Notes: generated from the letters alone by a model not told the origin. Shown: positions 1 to 7,680, counted from the stretch's first letter. The stretch is DNA of 18,890 nt from Betaproteobacteria bacterium (GCA_025356695.1 JANXSE010000406.1:1-18890), one strand, 5' to 3'. Numbers and translations: made by a program.

Positions 1-1
1 C

Positions 2-571
2 CTGTTTACGCCGCCGCTCGCGCCCGCGCTGAATCATCTGCTGCGCCGCGCCTCATGGGCGCGCGAACGTCTTGTGCCGCATGCCGGCAAAACGGTACGC
101 TTCGATGTGGCGCCGTTTGCGTTCACGCTGGAGATCCTCGCCAACGGTGAAGTCGCCGCCGGCAACGGCGAGGCGGCGGCCACCTTCAAACTGACGCCGG
201 TGCTGGCGATGCGCATGGCGGCCAGCGGCCCGGATGCATGGCGCGAGGTTGAAACCAGCGGCGACCTTGCGCTGGCGCGCGACATCCACTACGTTGCGCA
301 GAACCTGCGCTGGGACGCCGAGGAAGACCTGAGCCGCATCTTCGGCGACATCGTCGCGCACCGCCTCGCCGGCGCCGGCGCGGCCTTCCTGCACTGGCAA
401 CGCGATGCCGCCGGCAGTCTGGCACGCCAGGCCGCCGCCTACTGGACGGAAGAGCGGCCCTTGCTCGCCGCGCGGCCCGGCATCGAACAGTTCGGCCGCG
501 ACGTCGATACACTGCGCGACGACGTGGCGCGTTTCGAAAAACGCCTCGAACAACTGGAACGCCGCCAGTAA
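2..571 (+). CDS. ubiJ: Ubiquinone biosynthesis accessory factor UbiJ (5' end outside window)
   Basis: The frame is open from base 2 to the TAA at 569-571 (189 visible residues), so the true start lies upstream of the window. The N-terminal visible part, around LNHLLRRASWARERL and GKTVRFDVAPF, continues into an SCP2-like lipid-binding fold. The last 29 residues are charged and heptad-like, predicting a coiled coil, as in UbiJ. From family knowledge, UbiJ is a soluble accessory protein of about 200 residues that binds lipid intermediates and helps organise the ubiquinone-synthesising enzymes. Visible length fits a nearly complete protein. ubiB follows 63 bp downstream on the same strand, matching the usual ubiE-ubiJ-ubiB order; ubiE would be expected just upstream but is not in the window. 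An SCP2-domain protein of another role is unlikely given this neighbour. Confidence 0.9.
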   Translation: MFTPPLAPALNHLLRRASWARERLVPHAGKTVRFDVAPFAFTLEILANGEVAAGNGEAAATFKLTPVLAMRMAASGPDAWREVETSGDLALARDIHYVAQNLRWDAEEDLSRIFGDIVAHRLAGAGAAFLHWQRDAAGSLARQAAAYWTEERPLLAARPGIEQFGRDVDTLRDDVARFEKRLEQLERRQ

Positions 572-581
572 ACCGCAGCCC

Positions 582-617
582 GCGCGGCATGGCCGCGCCG
601 CGGGCACCACGGCCCGC
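582..617 (+). other. Two tandem small hairpins between ubiJ and ubiB
   Basis: Stem 1 is a perfect 7-bp inverted repeat GCGCGGC / GCCGCGC with loop ATG (582-598). Stem 2 is GCGGGC / GCCCGC with a 6-base loop (600-617). No T run follows, so a rho-independent terminator is not supported; they may be an RNA processing or pausing structure, or chance in GC-rich DNA. Confidence 0.35.
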
Positions 618-622
618 CCTGT

Positions 623-628
623 TAGAAT
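623..628 (+). promoter_or_regulatory. Possible -10 box (TAGAAT) just before ubiB
   Basis: TAGAAT lies 6 bp before the ubiB ATG at 635. No convincing -35 box is seen at 16-18 bp. If functional, transcription would start at or next to the ATG, giving a leaderless ubiB message; ubiB also has no clear Shine-Dalgarno sequence. This is inference from one hexamer. Confidence 0.25.
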
Positions 629-634
629 TGGTGC

Positions 635-2158
635 ATGACTCTGCTGCGCCTCCTGAAAATCATCCGCGTCGGCCTGCACTTCGGCCTCGACGAGTTTTTC
701 CTCGGCCATGAACGCGTGCGCGGCCTGCGCGCGCTGCTGCACACGGTGTTTTTCTGGCGCCGTTACACGCAACCGCGCGCGGTGCGCCTGCGCCTCGCGC
801 TCGAAGCGCTGGGCCCGATTTTCGTCAAATTCGGCCAGATCCTGTCGACGCGGCGCGACATGCTGCCGGCCGATATCGCCGACGAACTGGCCAAACTGCA
901 GGACCAGGTGCCGCCCTGCCCGCCGGACATCGCGCTGGCCGCCATCGCGCGCGCCTATGGCAAACCGGCCTCCGAGGTGTTCGCCGAATTCGATGCGGTG
1001 GCGATCGCCAGCGCGTCGGTGGCGCAGGTGCATTTCGCGACGCTGCACGACGGCCGTGAAGTCGCTGTGAAAATCCTGCGCCCCGGCATCGAACAGGTAA
1101 TCCGCAAAGACGTTTCGCTGCTCGACGCCGGCGCCAGCCTCATCGAATTGTTGTGGGCCGACGGCAAACGCCTGCGCCCGCACGAAGTGGTGGCCGAGTT
1201 CGCGCACCATCTCGAAGACGAACTCGATCTGATGCGCGAATCCGCCAACGCCAGCCAGTTGCGCCGCAACTTCGCGGGTTCCGCGTTGCTGCTGGTGCCG
1301 GAAGTTCACTGGGACTGGTGCACCACGCAGGTGATGGTGATGGAGCGCATGCACGGCACGCCGATTTCGCACATCGCCGCGTTGCACGAGCAGGGCATCG
1401 ATTTGAAAAAGCTGTCGCGCGACGGCGTTGAAATTTTCTTCACGCAGGTATTCCGCCATGGCTTCTTTCACGCCGACATGCATCCGGGCAACATCCTTGT
1501 CGCCGCCGACGGCCGCTACATCGCGCTTGATTTCGGCATCGTCGGCGCGCTGACAGACAACGACAAACACTATCTCGCACAGAATTTCCTGGCATTTTTC
1601 CGCCGCGACTACCGGCGTGTCGCCGAGTCGCACATCGAATCGGGCTGGGCGCCGGCGGACACGCGCATCGACGATTTTGAAACAGCGATCCGTGCGGTGT
1701 GCGAACCGATCTTCGCCAAACCGCTCAAGGACATTTCCTTCGGCCGCATACTGCTGCGCCTGTTCCAGACCTCGCGCCGCTTCAATATCGAGGTGCAACC
1801 GCAACTGGTGCTGCTGCAGAAAACCCTGCTCAACATCGAAGGCCTCGGCCGCGAACTCGATCCCGAGCTCGATCTGTGGGAAACCGCCAAGCCGTTTCTG
1901 GAAAAATGGATGTCCGAACAGATCGGCTGGCGCGGCCTCCTGCGCCAGCTGAAAACCGAGTTGCCGTTCTGGAATCACGCGCTGCCGCAGCTGCCGCGGC
2001 TACTCCACCGTTTTCTCGAAGACGCCGGCAACGACCGCGTCACCGTAGCCCTGCAAAAGCTCAGCGAAGAAACACGCGACCAGAACATCGTGCTGGCGAT
2101 CATCGCCGTTTCGCTGATCGCCACCGCCGGCGGACTGCTGATCTACCTTGTGCACTGA
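635..2158 (+). CDS. ubiB: UbiB, ubiquinone biosynthesis atypical kinase/ATPase
   Basis: 507 residues, close to the usual UbiB length. The protein-kinase-like (ADCK/ABC1) hallmarks occur in order: KFGQ motif at 65-68, alanine-rich loop ASASVAQ at 125-131, candidate lysine in VAVKIL (K146), HADMHPGN catalytic loop at 279-286 and DFG at 299-301. One or two hydrophobic segments close the protein (about 485-506), anchoring it in the inner membrane. Known family role: an atypical kinase-like ATPase that supports coenzyme Q assembly, probably by extracting or presenting membrane-bound lipid intermediates; it is not a classical protein kinase. The ATG at 635 gives the expected N-terminus ([10 protein letters not shown]), but no good ribosome binding site precedes it. 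It follows ubiJ and is very likely co-functional with it. Identification is firm. Confidence 0.97.
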   Translation: MTLLRLLKIIRVGLHFGLDEFFLGHERVRGLRALLHTVFFWRRYTQPRAVRLRLALEALGPIFVKFGQILSTRRDMLPADIADELAKLQDQVPPCPPDIALAAIARAYGKPASEVFAEFDAVAIASASVAQVHFATLHDGREVAVKILRPGIEQVIRKDVSLLDAGASLIELLWADGKRLRPHEVVAEFAHHLEDELDLMRESANASQLRRNFAGSALLLVPEVHWDWCTTQVMVMERMHGTPISHIAALHEQGIDLKKLSRDGVEIFFTQVFRHGFFHADMHPGNILVAADGRYIALDFGIVGALTDNDKHYLAQNFLAFFRRDYRRVAESHIESGWAPADTRIDDFETAIRAVCEPIFAKPLKDISFGRILLRLFQTSRRFNIEVQPQLVLLQKTLLNIEGLGRELDPELDLWETAKPFLEKWMSEQIGWRGLLRQLKTELPFWNHALPQLPRLLHRFLEDAGNDRVTVALQKLSEETRDQNIVLAIIAVSLIATAGGLLIYLVH

Positions 2159-2173
2159 ACGACTGCCGCACAC

Positions 2174-2201
2174 TCGACGCGCGCCGCCAACATCGTATAA
2201 T
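2174..2201 (+). promoter_or_regulatory. Predicted sigma-70 promoter for the symporter gene
   Basis: A perfect TATAAT (2196-2201) is preceded at 16 bp by TCGACG (2174-2179), which matches four of six bases of TTGACA. It lies in the 87-bp gap after ubiB and would give a leader of roughly 38 nt before the ATG at 2246. Confidence 0.6.
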
Positions 2202-2245
2202 TTGTAACCATAGCGATTGCACGCGCACCTTTCCACGATGCTGAC

Positions 2246-3706
2246 ATGCTGCTCTGGTTCGTAATCATCTACTGGATCATCTCGGTCGGCATCGGCCTGT
2301 GGGCCGCCATGCGGGTCAAAAATACGGCCGACTATGCGTTGGCCGGGCGCAGCCTGCCGCTCTACATCGTCACCGCCACCGTCTTTGCCACCTGGTTCGG
2401 CTCGGAAACCGTGCTCGGCATCCCGGCCACCTTTCTGCGTGAAGGCCTGGGCGGCGTCATCGCCGATCCTTTCGGCTCGAGCTTGTGCCTGATCCTGGTC
2501 GGCCTGTTTTTCGCCCGGCCGCTGTACCGCATGCAACTGCTCACCATCGGCGACTTCTACCGCAACCGATACGGCCGCACTGTCGAAGCCATGACGACGA
2601 TGTGCATCGTGCTCTCGTACCTGGGCTGGGTCGCCGCGCAGATTTCCGCGCTGGGTCTGGTCTTCCACGTCGTCTCCGAAGGCGCCATGTCGCAATCGAC
2701 CGGCATGATCGTCGGCGCCTCGACCGTGCTGATCTACACCATGTGGGGCGGCATGTGGGCGGTCGCCATCACCGACTTCCTGCAGATGATCATCATCGTC
2801 ATCGGCATGCTGTATATCGGCTGGGACGTTAGCCAGCTCGCCGGCGGTGTCACGGCGGTGGTCGGACACGCGGTCGAGGCCGGCAAGTTTTCTTCGTTCT
2901 GGCCCGACGCCTCGCTCACCGGCGTGCTCGGCTTCGCCGCCGCCGCCGTGACCATGATGCTGGGTTCGATTCCGCAGCAGGACGTGTTTCAGCGTGTCGC
3001 CTCGTCCAAAGACGAGCGCACCGCCGGCCGCGCGTCCATCCTCGGCGGCTGTCTCTACTTCTGCTTCGCCTTCATCCCGATGTTCCTCGCCTACTCGGCA
3101 ACGCTGATCGATCCCGGACTGGTGCAGAAACTGATCGACGGCGACAAACAATCACAATTAATCCTGCCTAACCTGATCCTGCATCACGCGCCGGTGTTCG
3201 CGCAAGTCATGTTCTTCGGTGCCCTGCTCTCGGCGATCAAGAGTTGCGCCAGCGCCACGTTGCTGGCGCCGTCGGTCACCTTCACCGAGAACCTCCTGCG
3301 CCCGGCGTTCAAGCACCTCGGCGACCAGCAGATGCTGCGCCTGATGCGCATCGTCGTGCTCTGCTTCACGGTGCTGGTCACACTGTTCGCGCTCAACTCG
3401 CAATTGTCGATCTACAAGATGGTCGAGAACGCCTACAAAGTAACACTGGTCTCTGCCTTCGTGCCGCTCGCCTTCGGACTCTACTGGAAGCGCGCCAACA
3501 CGCAAGGCGCGCTGGCCGCCATCGTGCTCGGACTGGCGACCTGGATCTGGCTCGAAGTCCTCGCGCCGAACGCGGTCTGCCCGCCGCAACTGGCAGGATT
3601 TTTCGCCGCGCTGTTCGGCATGATCGCCGGTTCGCTGGCGCCGCTGGCAATCCGTCGCAAGCCGGCCGCGCACGCGGCCCACGCGCACCACCCGGTGTCG
3701 CGTTGA
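2246..3706 (+). CDS. Sodium:solute symporter family (SSF) transporter
   Basis: 486 residues, almost entirely hydrophobic, consistent with about 13 membrane helices of the SSF/LeuT-fold family. Family-like stretches include FGSETVLGIPATF (51-63), GGMWAVAITDFLQ (168-180) and GSIPQQDVFQRVASSKD (240-256). Such proteins use the sodium gradient to import a solute across the inner membrane. The substrate cannot be read from sequence; proline, pantothenate and small organic acids are all known within the family. The C-terminus carries a short Ala/His run (H476, H479, H481, H482), which may be a flexible cytoplasmic tail. Its own promoter at 2174-2201 suggests transcription independent of ubiB. The ATG at 2246 starts directly at the first helix, LLWFVIIYWIISVGIGLWA. 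Confidence 0.9.
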   Translation: MLLWFVIIYWIISVGIGLWAAMRVKNTADYALAGRSLPLYIVTATVFATWFGSETVLGIPATFLREGLGGVIADPFGSSLCLILVGLFFARPLYRMQLLTIGDFYRNRYGRTVEAMTTMCIVLSYLGWVAAQISALGLVFHVVSEGAMSQSTGMIVGASTVLIYTMWGGMWAVAITDFLQMIIIVIGMLYIGWDVSQLAGGVTAVVGHAVEAGKFSSFWPDASLTGVLGFAAAAVTMMLGSIPQQDVFQRVASSKDERTAGRASILGGCLYFCFAFIPMFLAYSATLIDPGLVQKLIDGDKQSQLILPNLILHHAPVFAQVMFFGALLSAIKSCASATLLAPSVTFTENLLRPAFKHLGDQQMLRLMRIVVLCFTVLVTLFALNSQLSIYKMVENAYKVTLVSAFVPLAFGLYWKRANTQGALAAIVLGLATWIWLEVLAPNAVCPPQLAGFFAALFGMIAGSLAPLAIRRKPAAHAAHAHHPVSR

Positions 3707-3752
3707 GTCCGCGGGCCGGCGCGCCCGTTGCGTTCCGTATCACCGGCCGCTG

Positions 3753-4262
3753 ATGCGCGCCCCCCATCCCCTGCAACTCGGGCTTTATGTCCTGCTGGCC
3801 GGCAACACCCTGTGGTTTCTTGGCATCGCGCCCTGGACCAAGGGGCTCGATTCACTGGCGTGGTTCGCGCTGCTGATGCTGTTTGCGCTTGAAACCGTGA
3901 ACCGGCCGTGGCTGGAAAAAATGCACGCGCGCGGCCTCGTCTACCTGGCGCGCTTCGGCGCCGCCGTAGCGATCACCGCTTCCGCTTATGGATACGCGCA
4001 ACAACACGAATGGCTCGACGCGATCAACATCGGTTTGTGGATACTGGTGGTTGTGCTGCTCGAATGCGAATTGCGCCTCCAGCAGCTGATGGCGCGCCGC
4101 CGCCGGCTGTTTACGGCGGGCGCCATCGTACTCTACGGCGCGATCGCCGCGCTCATTCCATTGTGGGCGCTGCGCGGCGAATGGTTCGATGCCTATGACG
4201 CGGTGCTGTGGCTTATCGCCTTCGCGCTGATCGAACTGGACGCGCTGAAACTTTCGCGTTAG
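3753..4262 (+). CDS. Hypothetical small integral membrane protein
   Basis: 169 residues. I do not recognise a family. Hydrophobic segments lie at about 8-26, 32-49, 62-82, 88-106, 119-140 and 148-163, suggesting five or six membrane helices. An Arg-rich loop (RRRR around 115-118) is probably cytoplasmic. Acidic and aromatic residues sit at helix ends (for example GEWFDAYDA near 142-150). It begins 46 bp after the symporter on the same strand and may be co-transcribed with it, but a functional link is unproven. The ATG at 3753 has no strong ribosome binding site. It ends 7 bp from the stop of the convergent DHH gene. Confidence 0.75.
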   Translation: MRAPHPLQLGLYVLLAGNTLWFLGIAPWTKGLDSLAWFALLMLFALETVNRPWLEKMHARGLVYLARFGAAVAITASAYGYAQQHEWLDAINIGLWILVVVLLECELRLQQLMARRRRLFTAGAIVLYGAIAALIPLWALRGEWFDAYDAVLWLIAFALIELDALKLSR

Positions 4263-4269
4263 CGCTGCG

Positions 4270-5226
4270 CTATAAATACGCCTGTTTGAAGGCGTCGGCG
4301 AAACGCGCCAGTTCGGCCTGCGGCAGAAAATCAATACCGGCCGCCCCCGCGCGTCCGCCGCCGCTATCGAACTGGCGACACAAGGCATCGGCGCCGCGCG
4401 GCGCCTCGAGCGGTGCGCGCACGCTGACGGAAAAGCCCCCCGCGCGCCAGGTCAGAATGGCGTGCGCACGCGCCGGATGTTTGACCGCCAGCTGGTTGGC
4501 GAAGGGCCCGTTCACGCGCCGGCTCCAGCGCTCGTTCGGTAACACATAAACCGCCATTTGTTCGTCCGCCCTTTCCGCCACGATTTCATTGGCCAGATAA
4601 AGATCGTCGGCACGGCTCTGCTGCAATAGGTCAAACACCGGCTCGCCGGCAATGAAGGCAAAGGGATCGGCATAGGCGCTGATCGCCTGATACAGATCGG
4701 CCGGGGGGTAGTTGAGATCGTCAACGCTCTCACCGTAGGCGTTGTAGTTGATGCATTCGCCCAGTTCCTGCAACCGTGCCAGCGCGTGCGGCGCCAGACG
4801 CAAAGACTCCGCGGCACGGCGCGCCGGTTCGACGAGGTTGTCGCCGAACGCCGCCACCACTGCCCAGACGCGGCGGCGGCCGCCGAGATATTGATCGACC
4901 AGCAGGCTGGTGCAGACGTCAGCTCCGGTGTCGATCATGGCCTCGAGGTTTGCATGCGCCGGAATATCACCGGCGTAATGGTGGTCGAAGTAGCGCACCT
5001 TCGCGCCGGCCTGCAGTGCCGCCACCACCGCGCCGGCATTGCGCGCAAACGAAACGTCGAGCACAGTGATTTCGTCGCCAGCGGCCGCTTTGACACGCCC
5101 GAGCAGCGCAATGTCGCGCTTCACACCGGTAATCAGTTCCGCCGCGCGCGGCGTCTCCAGCCGCAGTTGATGCAGCGCGCAGATGCCATCCGCATCGCCG
5201 TTGAAAACATCATAGAATAGGGTCAT
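4270..5226 (-). CDS. DHH-family phosphoesterase-like protein
   Basis: 318 residues from the ATG at 5226-5224; an upstream in-frame ATG at 5286 would add 20 residues of poor character and overlap the divergent gene. The DHH superfamily motifs occur in order: NGDADGIC (D11, D13), VLDVSF (D57), DHH at 81-83 and DTGAD (D99). These carboxylates and histidines normally bind two Mn2+ ions for phosphodiester or pyrophosphate hydrolysis. A glycine-rich C-terminal motif GGGRAGAAGI (289-298) resembles the DHHA1 substrate-binding GGGHxxAAG, but Arg292 replaces the usual His. Candidate substrates are short oligonucleotides or nucleotide signals; sequence alone cannot decide. No membrane segments or signal peptide are seen, so it should be cytoplasmic. 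The gene diverges from vanZ with 2 bp between start codons. Confidence 0.85.
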   Translation of the reverse strand: MTLFYDVFNGDADGICALHQLRLETPRAAELITGVKRDIALLGRVKAAAGDEITVLDVSFARNAGAVVAALQAGAKVRYFDHHYAGDIPAHANLEAMIDTGADVCTSLLVDQYLGGRRRVWAVVAAFGDNLVEPARRAAESLRLAPHALARLQELGECINYNAYGESVDDLNYPPADLYQAISAYADPFAFIAGEPVFDLLQQSRADDLYLANEIVAERADEQMAVYVLPNERWSRRVNGPFANQLAVKHPARAHAILTWRAGGFSVSVRAPLEAPRGADALCRQFDSGGGRAGAAGIDFLPQAELARFADAFKQAYL

Positions 5227-5231
5227 ATATG
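5224..5231. promoter_or_regulatory. Palindrome CATATATG holding two divergent start codons
   Basis: The 8-bp perfect palindrome contains the minus-strand ATG of the DHH gene (5226-5224) and the plus-strand ATG of the VanZ gene (5229-5231). The plus-strand start is preceded by AGGG at 5218-5221, inside the DHH coding region. The minus-strand start has no strong ribosome binding site. Promoters for each gene would have to lie within the other gene. Confidence 0.6.
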
Positions 5232-6329
5232 GTGATAAATCCAGGCCGTTCCAGGCTCGCAGCTTATGTCGCGCTAGCTTACACACTGGTCATCGTGTAT
5301 GCCAGCTTGCAGCCGTTCAGCGGTTGGCGTATGCCGCCGGCCGCGGCGTTTGATTTTCTGACGGCGGCGTGGCCGCGCTACATCACCAGCAGCGACATCG
5401 CGCTCAACGTTGCCGCCTATCTGCCCTTCGGCGCCATGCTCGTCGTCGCCCTGCGTCCGCGCTGCGCCGGCTTGGCCGGCTGCCTGCTCGCCATCGCGCT
5501 CGCCACCCTGTTGAGCCTCGCGCTCGAGAGCGTGCAACTGTATCTGCCGGCGCGCATCGCCTCGAATATTGATTTGCTGGCCAATGCCGGCGGCGCGGCA
5601 CTCGGCGCCATCAGCGTGTGGTTGTTGGCGTTTCCGCTGGTAGCGGATCACCCGTCGGTGGCGCTGCGCCGGCGCACCATCCGCGCCGACGTACTCGGCG
5701 ATTGCGGCTTGATTGCGCTTGCGGCATGGCTGTTCATCCAGTTCGATCCGGCGCCGCTGGCGCTGGCCAGCGGCGACCTGCGCGAGGCGCTCGGACTCAA
5801 ACCGTGGTTTGCCTACGTGCCCGCCACCTATCAAAACATCGAGATGGGCATCGCCGTGCTGGCGACTGTGGTGCTCGGCCTGCTGGCCGCACAAATCGCT
5901 GCCGCACCGTCGGCGGCCGCAACCGTGGCGGCTGCCGCGTTGACGCTGACCGTGGCCGCCAAATCGTTCGCAGTCTGGTCGCTGGCGCGTGCGGCGAGCC
6001 CGTTTCAATGGCTGACGCCCGGCGTGACGGGCGGCCTGCTCATCGGCATCGCGATGCTCGCCCTGCTGATGTGGCTGCCGGCACTCTGGCGCAGCACACT
6101 GGCGATCGTCTGCCTGCTCGCCACGGTGCTGCTGGTGAACGTCACACCGGAAAATCCTTACCAAAATACGCCGCCGTACCTGCTGGCCTTGCAGCAAACG
6201 CACCTGTCGAGCTTCAGTAACATCGTGCGCGTGCTCTCCCAGTTGTGGCCGTTCGCCACTGGCATGCTGTTGCTCGCACTGACGCGCAGAAACGTGCCCC
6301 CCCGACTGCAATCCGAAAGCGCCGCATGA
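5229..6329 (+). CDS. VanZ-family membrane protein with long C-terminal membrane extension
   Basis: 366 residues. The first ~140 form a VanZ-like domain: SLQPFSGW near 26-33, then D56, N60 and a YLPFG at 64-68, then E100, Q103, R109, D115, N119 and GG at 121-122, the family's polar residues spaced through membrane helices. After this come about five more hydrophobic segments and a polar loop near 165-200, roughly 225 residues beyond the core domain. VanZ proteins are named for teicoplanin resistance in enterococci, but most relatives in Proteobacteria have no demonstrated function and resistance should not be inferred. It is an inner-membrane protein. It diverges from the DHH gene and its stop overlaps the start of the next gene (ATGA at 6326-6329), suggesting translational coupling. 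Confidence 0.88.
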   Translation: MVINPGRSRLAAYVALAYTLVIVYASLQPFSGWRMPPAAAFDFLTAAWPRYITSSDIALNVAAYLPFGAMLVVALRPRCAGLAGCLLAIALATLLSLALESVQLYLPARIASNIDLLANAGGAALGAISVWLLAFPLVADHPSVALRRRTIRADVLGDCGLIALAAWLFIQFDPAPLALASGDLREALGLKPWFAYVPATYQNIEMGIAVLATVVLGLLAAQIAAAPSAAATVAAAALTLTVAAKSFAVWSLARAASPFQWLTPGVTGGLLIGIAMLALLMWLPALWRSTLAIVCLLATVLLVNVTPENPYQNTPPYLLALQQTHLSSFSNIVRVLSQLWPFATGMLLLALTRRNVPPRLQSESAA

Positions 6330-6685
6330 AAAAAACCGCGATCACCATAACCAGCCTGCGTGACGCGCTGCGCCGCTTCGCCGCGGCACGCGACTGGCAG
6401 CAGTTCCACACACCCAAAAATTTGGCGATGGCGCTATCGGTGGAAGCGGCCGAACTGCTCGAACACTTCCAGTGGCTGACCACCGAGCAAAGCATGCACC
6501 TTGACGCCAAAACCAAAACTGCGGTGGGCGAGGAAATCGCCGACGTACTGCTCTACCTGACGCGACTGGCCGACGTGCTCGGGATCGACCCCCTGGCGGC
6601 GGCGAAGCGCAAAATGGTCATCAACGCGCGCAAGTATCCGGTGCACCGCGTGCGCGGCAGCGCACGCAAATACAGCGCCCGCTGA
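6326..6685 (+). CDS. MazG-like nucleotide pyrophosphohydrolase
   Basis: 119 residues from the ATG at 6326; an earlier in-frame ATG at 6245 lies deep inside vanZ and would add unrelated residues. The all-alpha NTP-PPase fold is recognised by KN (31-32), the ExxE pair E40/E43 in SVEAAELLEHFQW, and the ExxD pair E70/D73 in EEIADVLLYL. These acidic residues normally bind Mg2+ and hydrolyse (d)NTPs to the monophosphate plus pyrophosphate. Size and motif spacing fit the single-domain group related to RS21-C6/dCTPase, which cleans up non-canonical or excess nucleotides, rather than the two-domain MazG. It overlaps vanZ by 4 bases. No toxin-antitoxin partner (mazEF) is nearby, so the MazG name implies only the fold. 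The exact substrate is unknown. Confidence 0.9.
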   Translation: MKKTAITITSLRDALRRFAAARDWQQFHTPKNLAMALSVEAAELLEHFQWLTTEQSMHLDAKTKTAVGEEIADVLLYLTRLADVLGIDPLAAAKRKMVINARKYPVHRVRGSARKYSAR

Positions 6686-6707
6686 GGGCGCGGTATAATC
6701 CGCCCCC
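6686..6707 (+). promoter_or_regulatory. Promoter -10 box inside an inverted repeat
   Basis: A perfect TATAAT (6694-6699) sits at the centre of arms GGGCGCGG (6686-6693) and CCGCCCCC (6700-6707), pairing at seven of eight positions. No convincing -35 is seen upstream. It lies 55 bp before the ferredoxin gene and is the best promoter candidate for the seven-gene unit downstream; the leader would be about 48 nt. Confidence 0.55.
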
Positions 6708-6753
6708 GCCAGTCAACGCCTCCCACCGCGCTTTACCGCCACCGAACAACGCC

Positions 6754-7062
6754 ATGAGCTTTTACCAACATCACGTATTTTTCTGCTGCAACCAGCGCGA
6801 AGGCGGCAAGGCCTGCTGCAACGATTACGGCGCCAGCGACATACGCGATTACGCGAAGAAACGCGTCAAGGAACTCGGCCTGTCGGGTGCGGGCAAGGTG
6901 CGCCTCAACATGGCGGGCTGTCTCGATCGCTGCGAACTCGGCCCGGTACTGGTCGTCTACCCGGAAGAGACCTGGTACACCTACGTTGACCGCGAAGACA
7001 TTGACGAAATCATCAGCGAGCATCTGCAGCACGGCCGCATCGTCGAACGCCTGAAGATTTGA
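6754..7062 (+). CDS. Thioredoxin-like [2Fe-2S] ferredoxin
   Basis: 102 residues. The cysteine pattern is that of the thioredoxin-fold [2Fe-2S] ferredoxins (related to the NuoE/Shethna type): C11/C12 followed by C21/C22 in the first half and C56-x3-C60 in AGCLDRCELGP, then the VVYPEETWY strand. Such proteins carry one [2Fe-2S] cluster and act as small cytoplasmic electron carriers or redox sensors. There is an extra Cys at each of the first two ligand positions, so the exact ligands cannot be assigned by eye. It is the first gene of a tightly packed run to 11366, behind the promoter at 6694-6699. Its stop TGA (7060-7062) overlaps the TTG start of the next gene. Redox partner unknown. Confidence 0.9.
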   Translation: MSFYQHHVFFCCNQREGGKACCNDYGASDIRDYAKKRVKELGLSGAGKVRLNMAGCLDRCELGPVLVVYPEETWYTYVDREDIDEIISEHLQHGRIVERLKI

Positions 7063-7673
7063 AACCGCCCGCTACTGAAAAGATCCTGCTCGACGGCGCC
7101 GCCGGAGCGATCGAAACCGACGTCACCGATCCGGGCGACGGCCGCATCGCCATCGCGCTGATCGCGCACCCGCATCCGCTGATGGGCGGCACCAAGGACA
7201 ACAAGGTGGTGACGACACTGGCGCGCACTTTTCACGCGCTCGGTTGCGCCACATTGCGGCCGAACTTCCGCGGCGTTGGCGCCAGCGCCGGCGTGCACGA
7301 CCAGGGCATCGCCGAAACCGACGATCTCATCGCAGTTGCGACGTATGCGAAATCGCGCTTCGGCGATCTGCCGCTGATCTGCGCCGGCTTTTCATTCGGC
7401 AGTTACGTGCAGACGCGAGTGGTCGAACGACTCGCCGCACATCAACTGGTGCTCGTCGCGCCGGCGGTGAGCCGTTTCCAGACCGGCACCGTGCCGGCGG
7501 GCACGCTGGTGATCCACGGTGAAGTCGATGACGTGGTGCCCCTGTCGGCAGTGCTCGACTGGGCGCAGCCGCAGAACCTGCCGGTCGTCGTGGTACCCGG
7601 CGGCGAACATTTCTTTCACGGCCGTCTGCAGGTGCTGCAGCAGATCATTACACAACACTGGCGCCAGCCATGA
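7059..7673 (+). CDS. Alpha/beta-hydrolase family protein
   Basis: 204 residues from a TTG at 7059, overlapping the ferredoxin stop as TTGA; no ATG or GTG lies close enough to give a complete fold. Family features: [12 protein letters not shown] (37-48) forming the oxyanion side, [10 protein letters not shown] (67-76), nucleophile elbow GFSFG (110-114, Ser112), an acidic site in GEVDDVV (154-160), and His184 in GGEHFF. This is a complete Ser-Asp-His triad arrangement for a short, lid-less hydrolase. The protein resembles the small dienelactone-hydrolase-like group often annotated as alpha/beta hydrolase in Proteobacteria; substrate unknown. No signal peptide is seen, so it is cytoplasmic. It is followed after 7 bp by the ABC ATPase gene, suggesting one operon. 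The TTG start is inferred from the overlap and frame. Confidence 0.88.
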   Translation: MKPPATEKILLDGAAGAIETDVTDPGDGRIAIALIAHPHPLMGGTKDNKVVTTLARTFHALGCATLRPNFRGVGASAGVHDQGIAETDDLIAVATYAKSRFGDLPLICAGFSFGSYVQTRVVERLAAHQLVLVAPAVSRFQTGTVPAGTLVIHGEVDDVVPLSAVLDWAQPQNLPVVVVPGGEHFFHGRLQVLQQIITQHWRQP

Positions 7674-7680
7674 GTCCGAT

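Noticed and set aside
53..1978. Long minus-strand open frame of 641 codons across ubiJ and ubiB
   Set aside because: It is a shadow of GC-rich codon use in ubiJ and ubiB, both of which have clear family motifs. Its translation is rich in Arg, Gln, His and Ala with no recognisable domain.
2238..2264. Eight-codon open frame overlapping the symporter start, as a regulatory leader peptide
   Set aside because: ATG to TAA is real but short, has no ribosome binding site, and contains no run of regulatory codons; chance is likely.
2000..3151. Minus-strand open frame of 383 codons opposite the symporter
   Set aside because: Low-complexity Asp/Gly/Arg/His-rich translation lying wholly opposite a well-supported SSF transporter.
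3711..3728. GCGGGC/GCCCGT inverted repeat after the symporter as a terminator
   Set aside because: Short stem with one G-T pair and no T run; the next gene begins 25 bp later.
5229..6329. Glycopeptide resistance from the VanZ-like gene
   Set aside because: No vanA-type cluster is present and most VanZ-family proteins have no link to resistance.
6326..6685. Toxin-antitoxin module based on the MazG-like name
   Set aside because: MazG is a nucleotide pyrophosphohydrolase fold; no mazE or mazF gene lies nearby.
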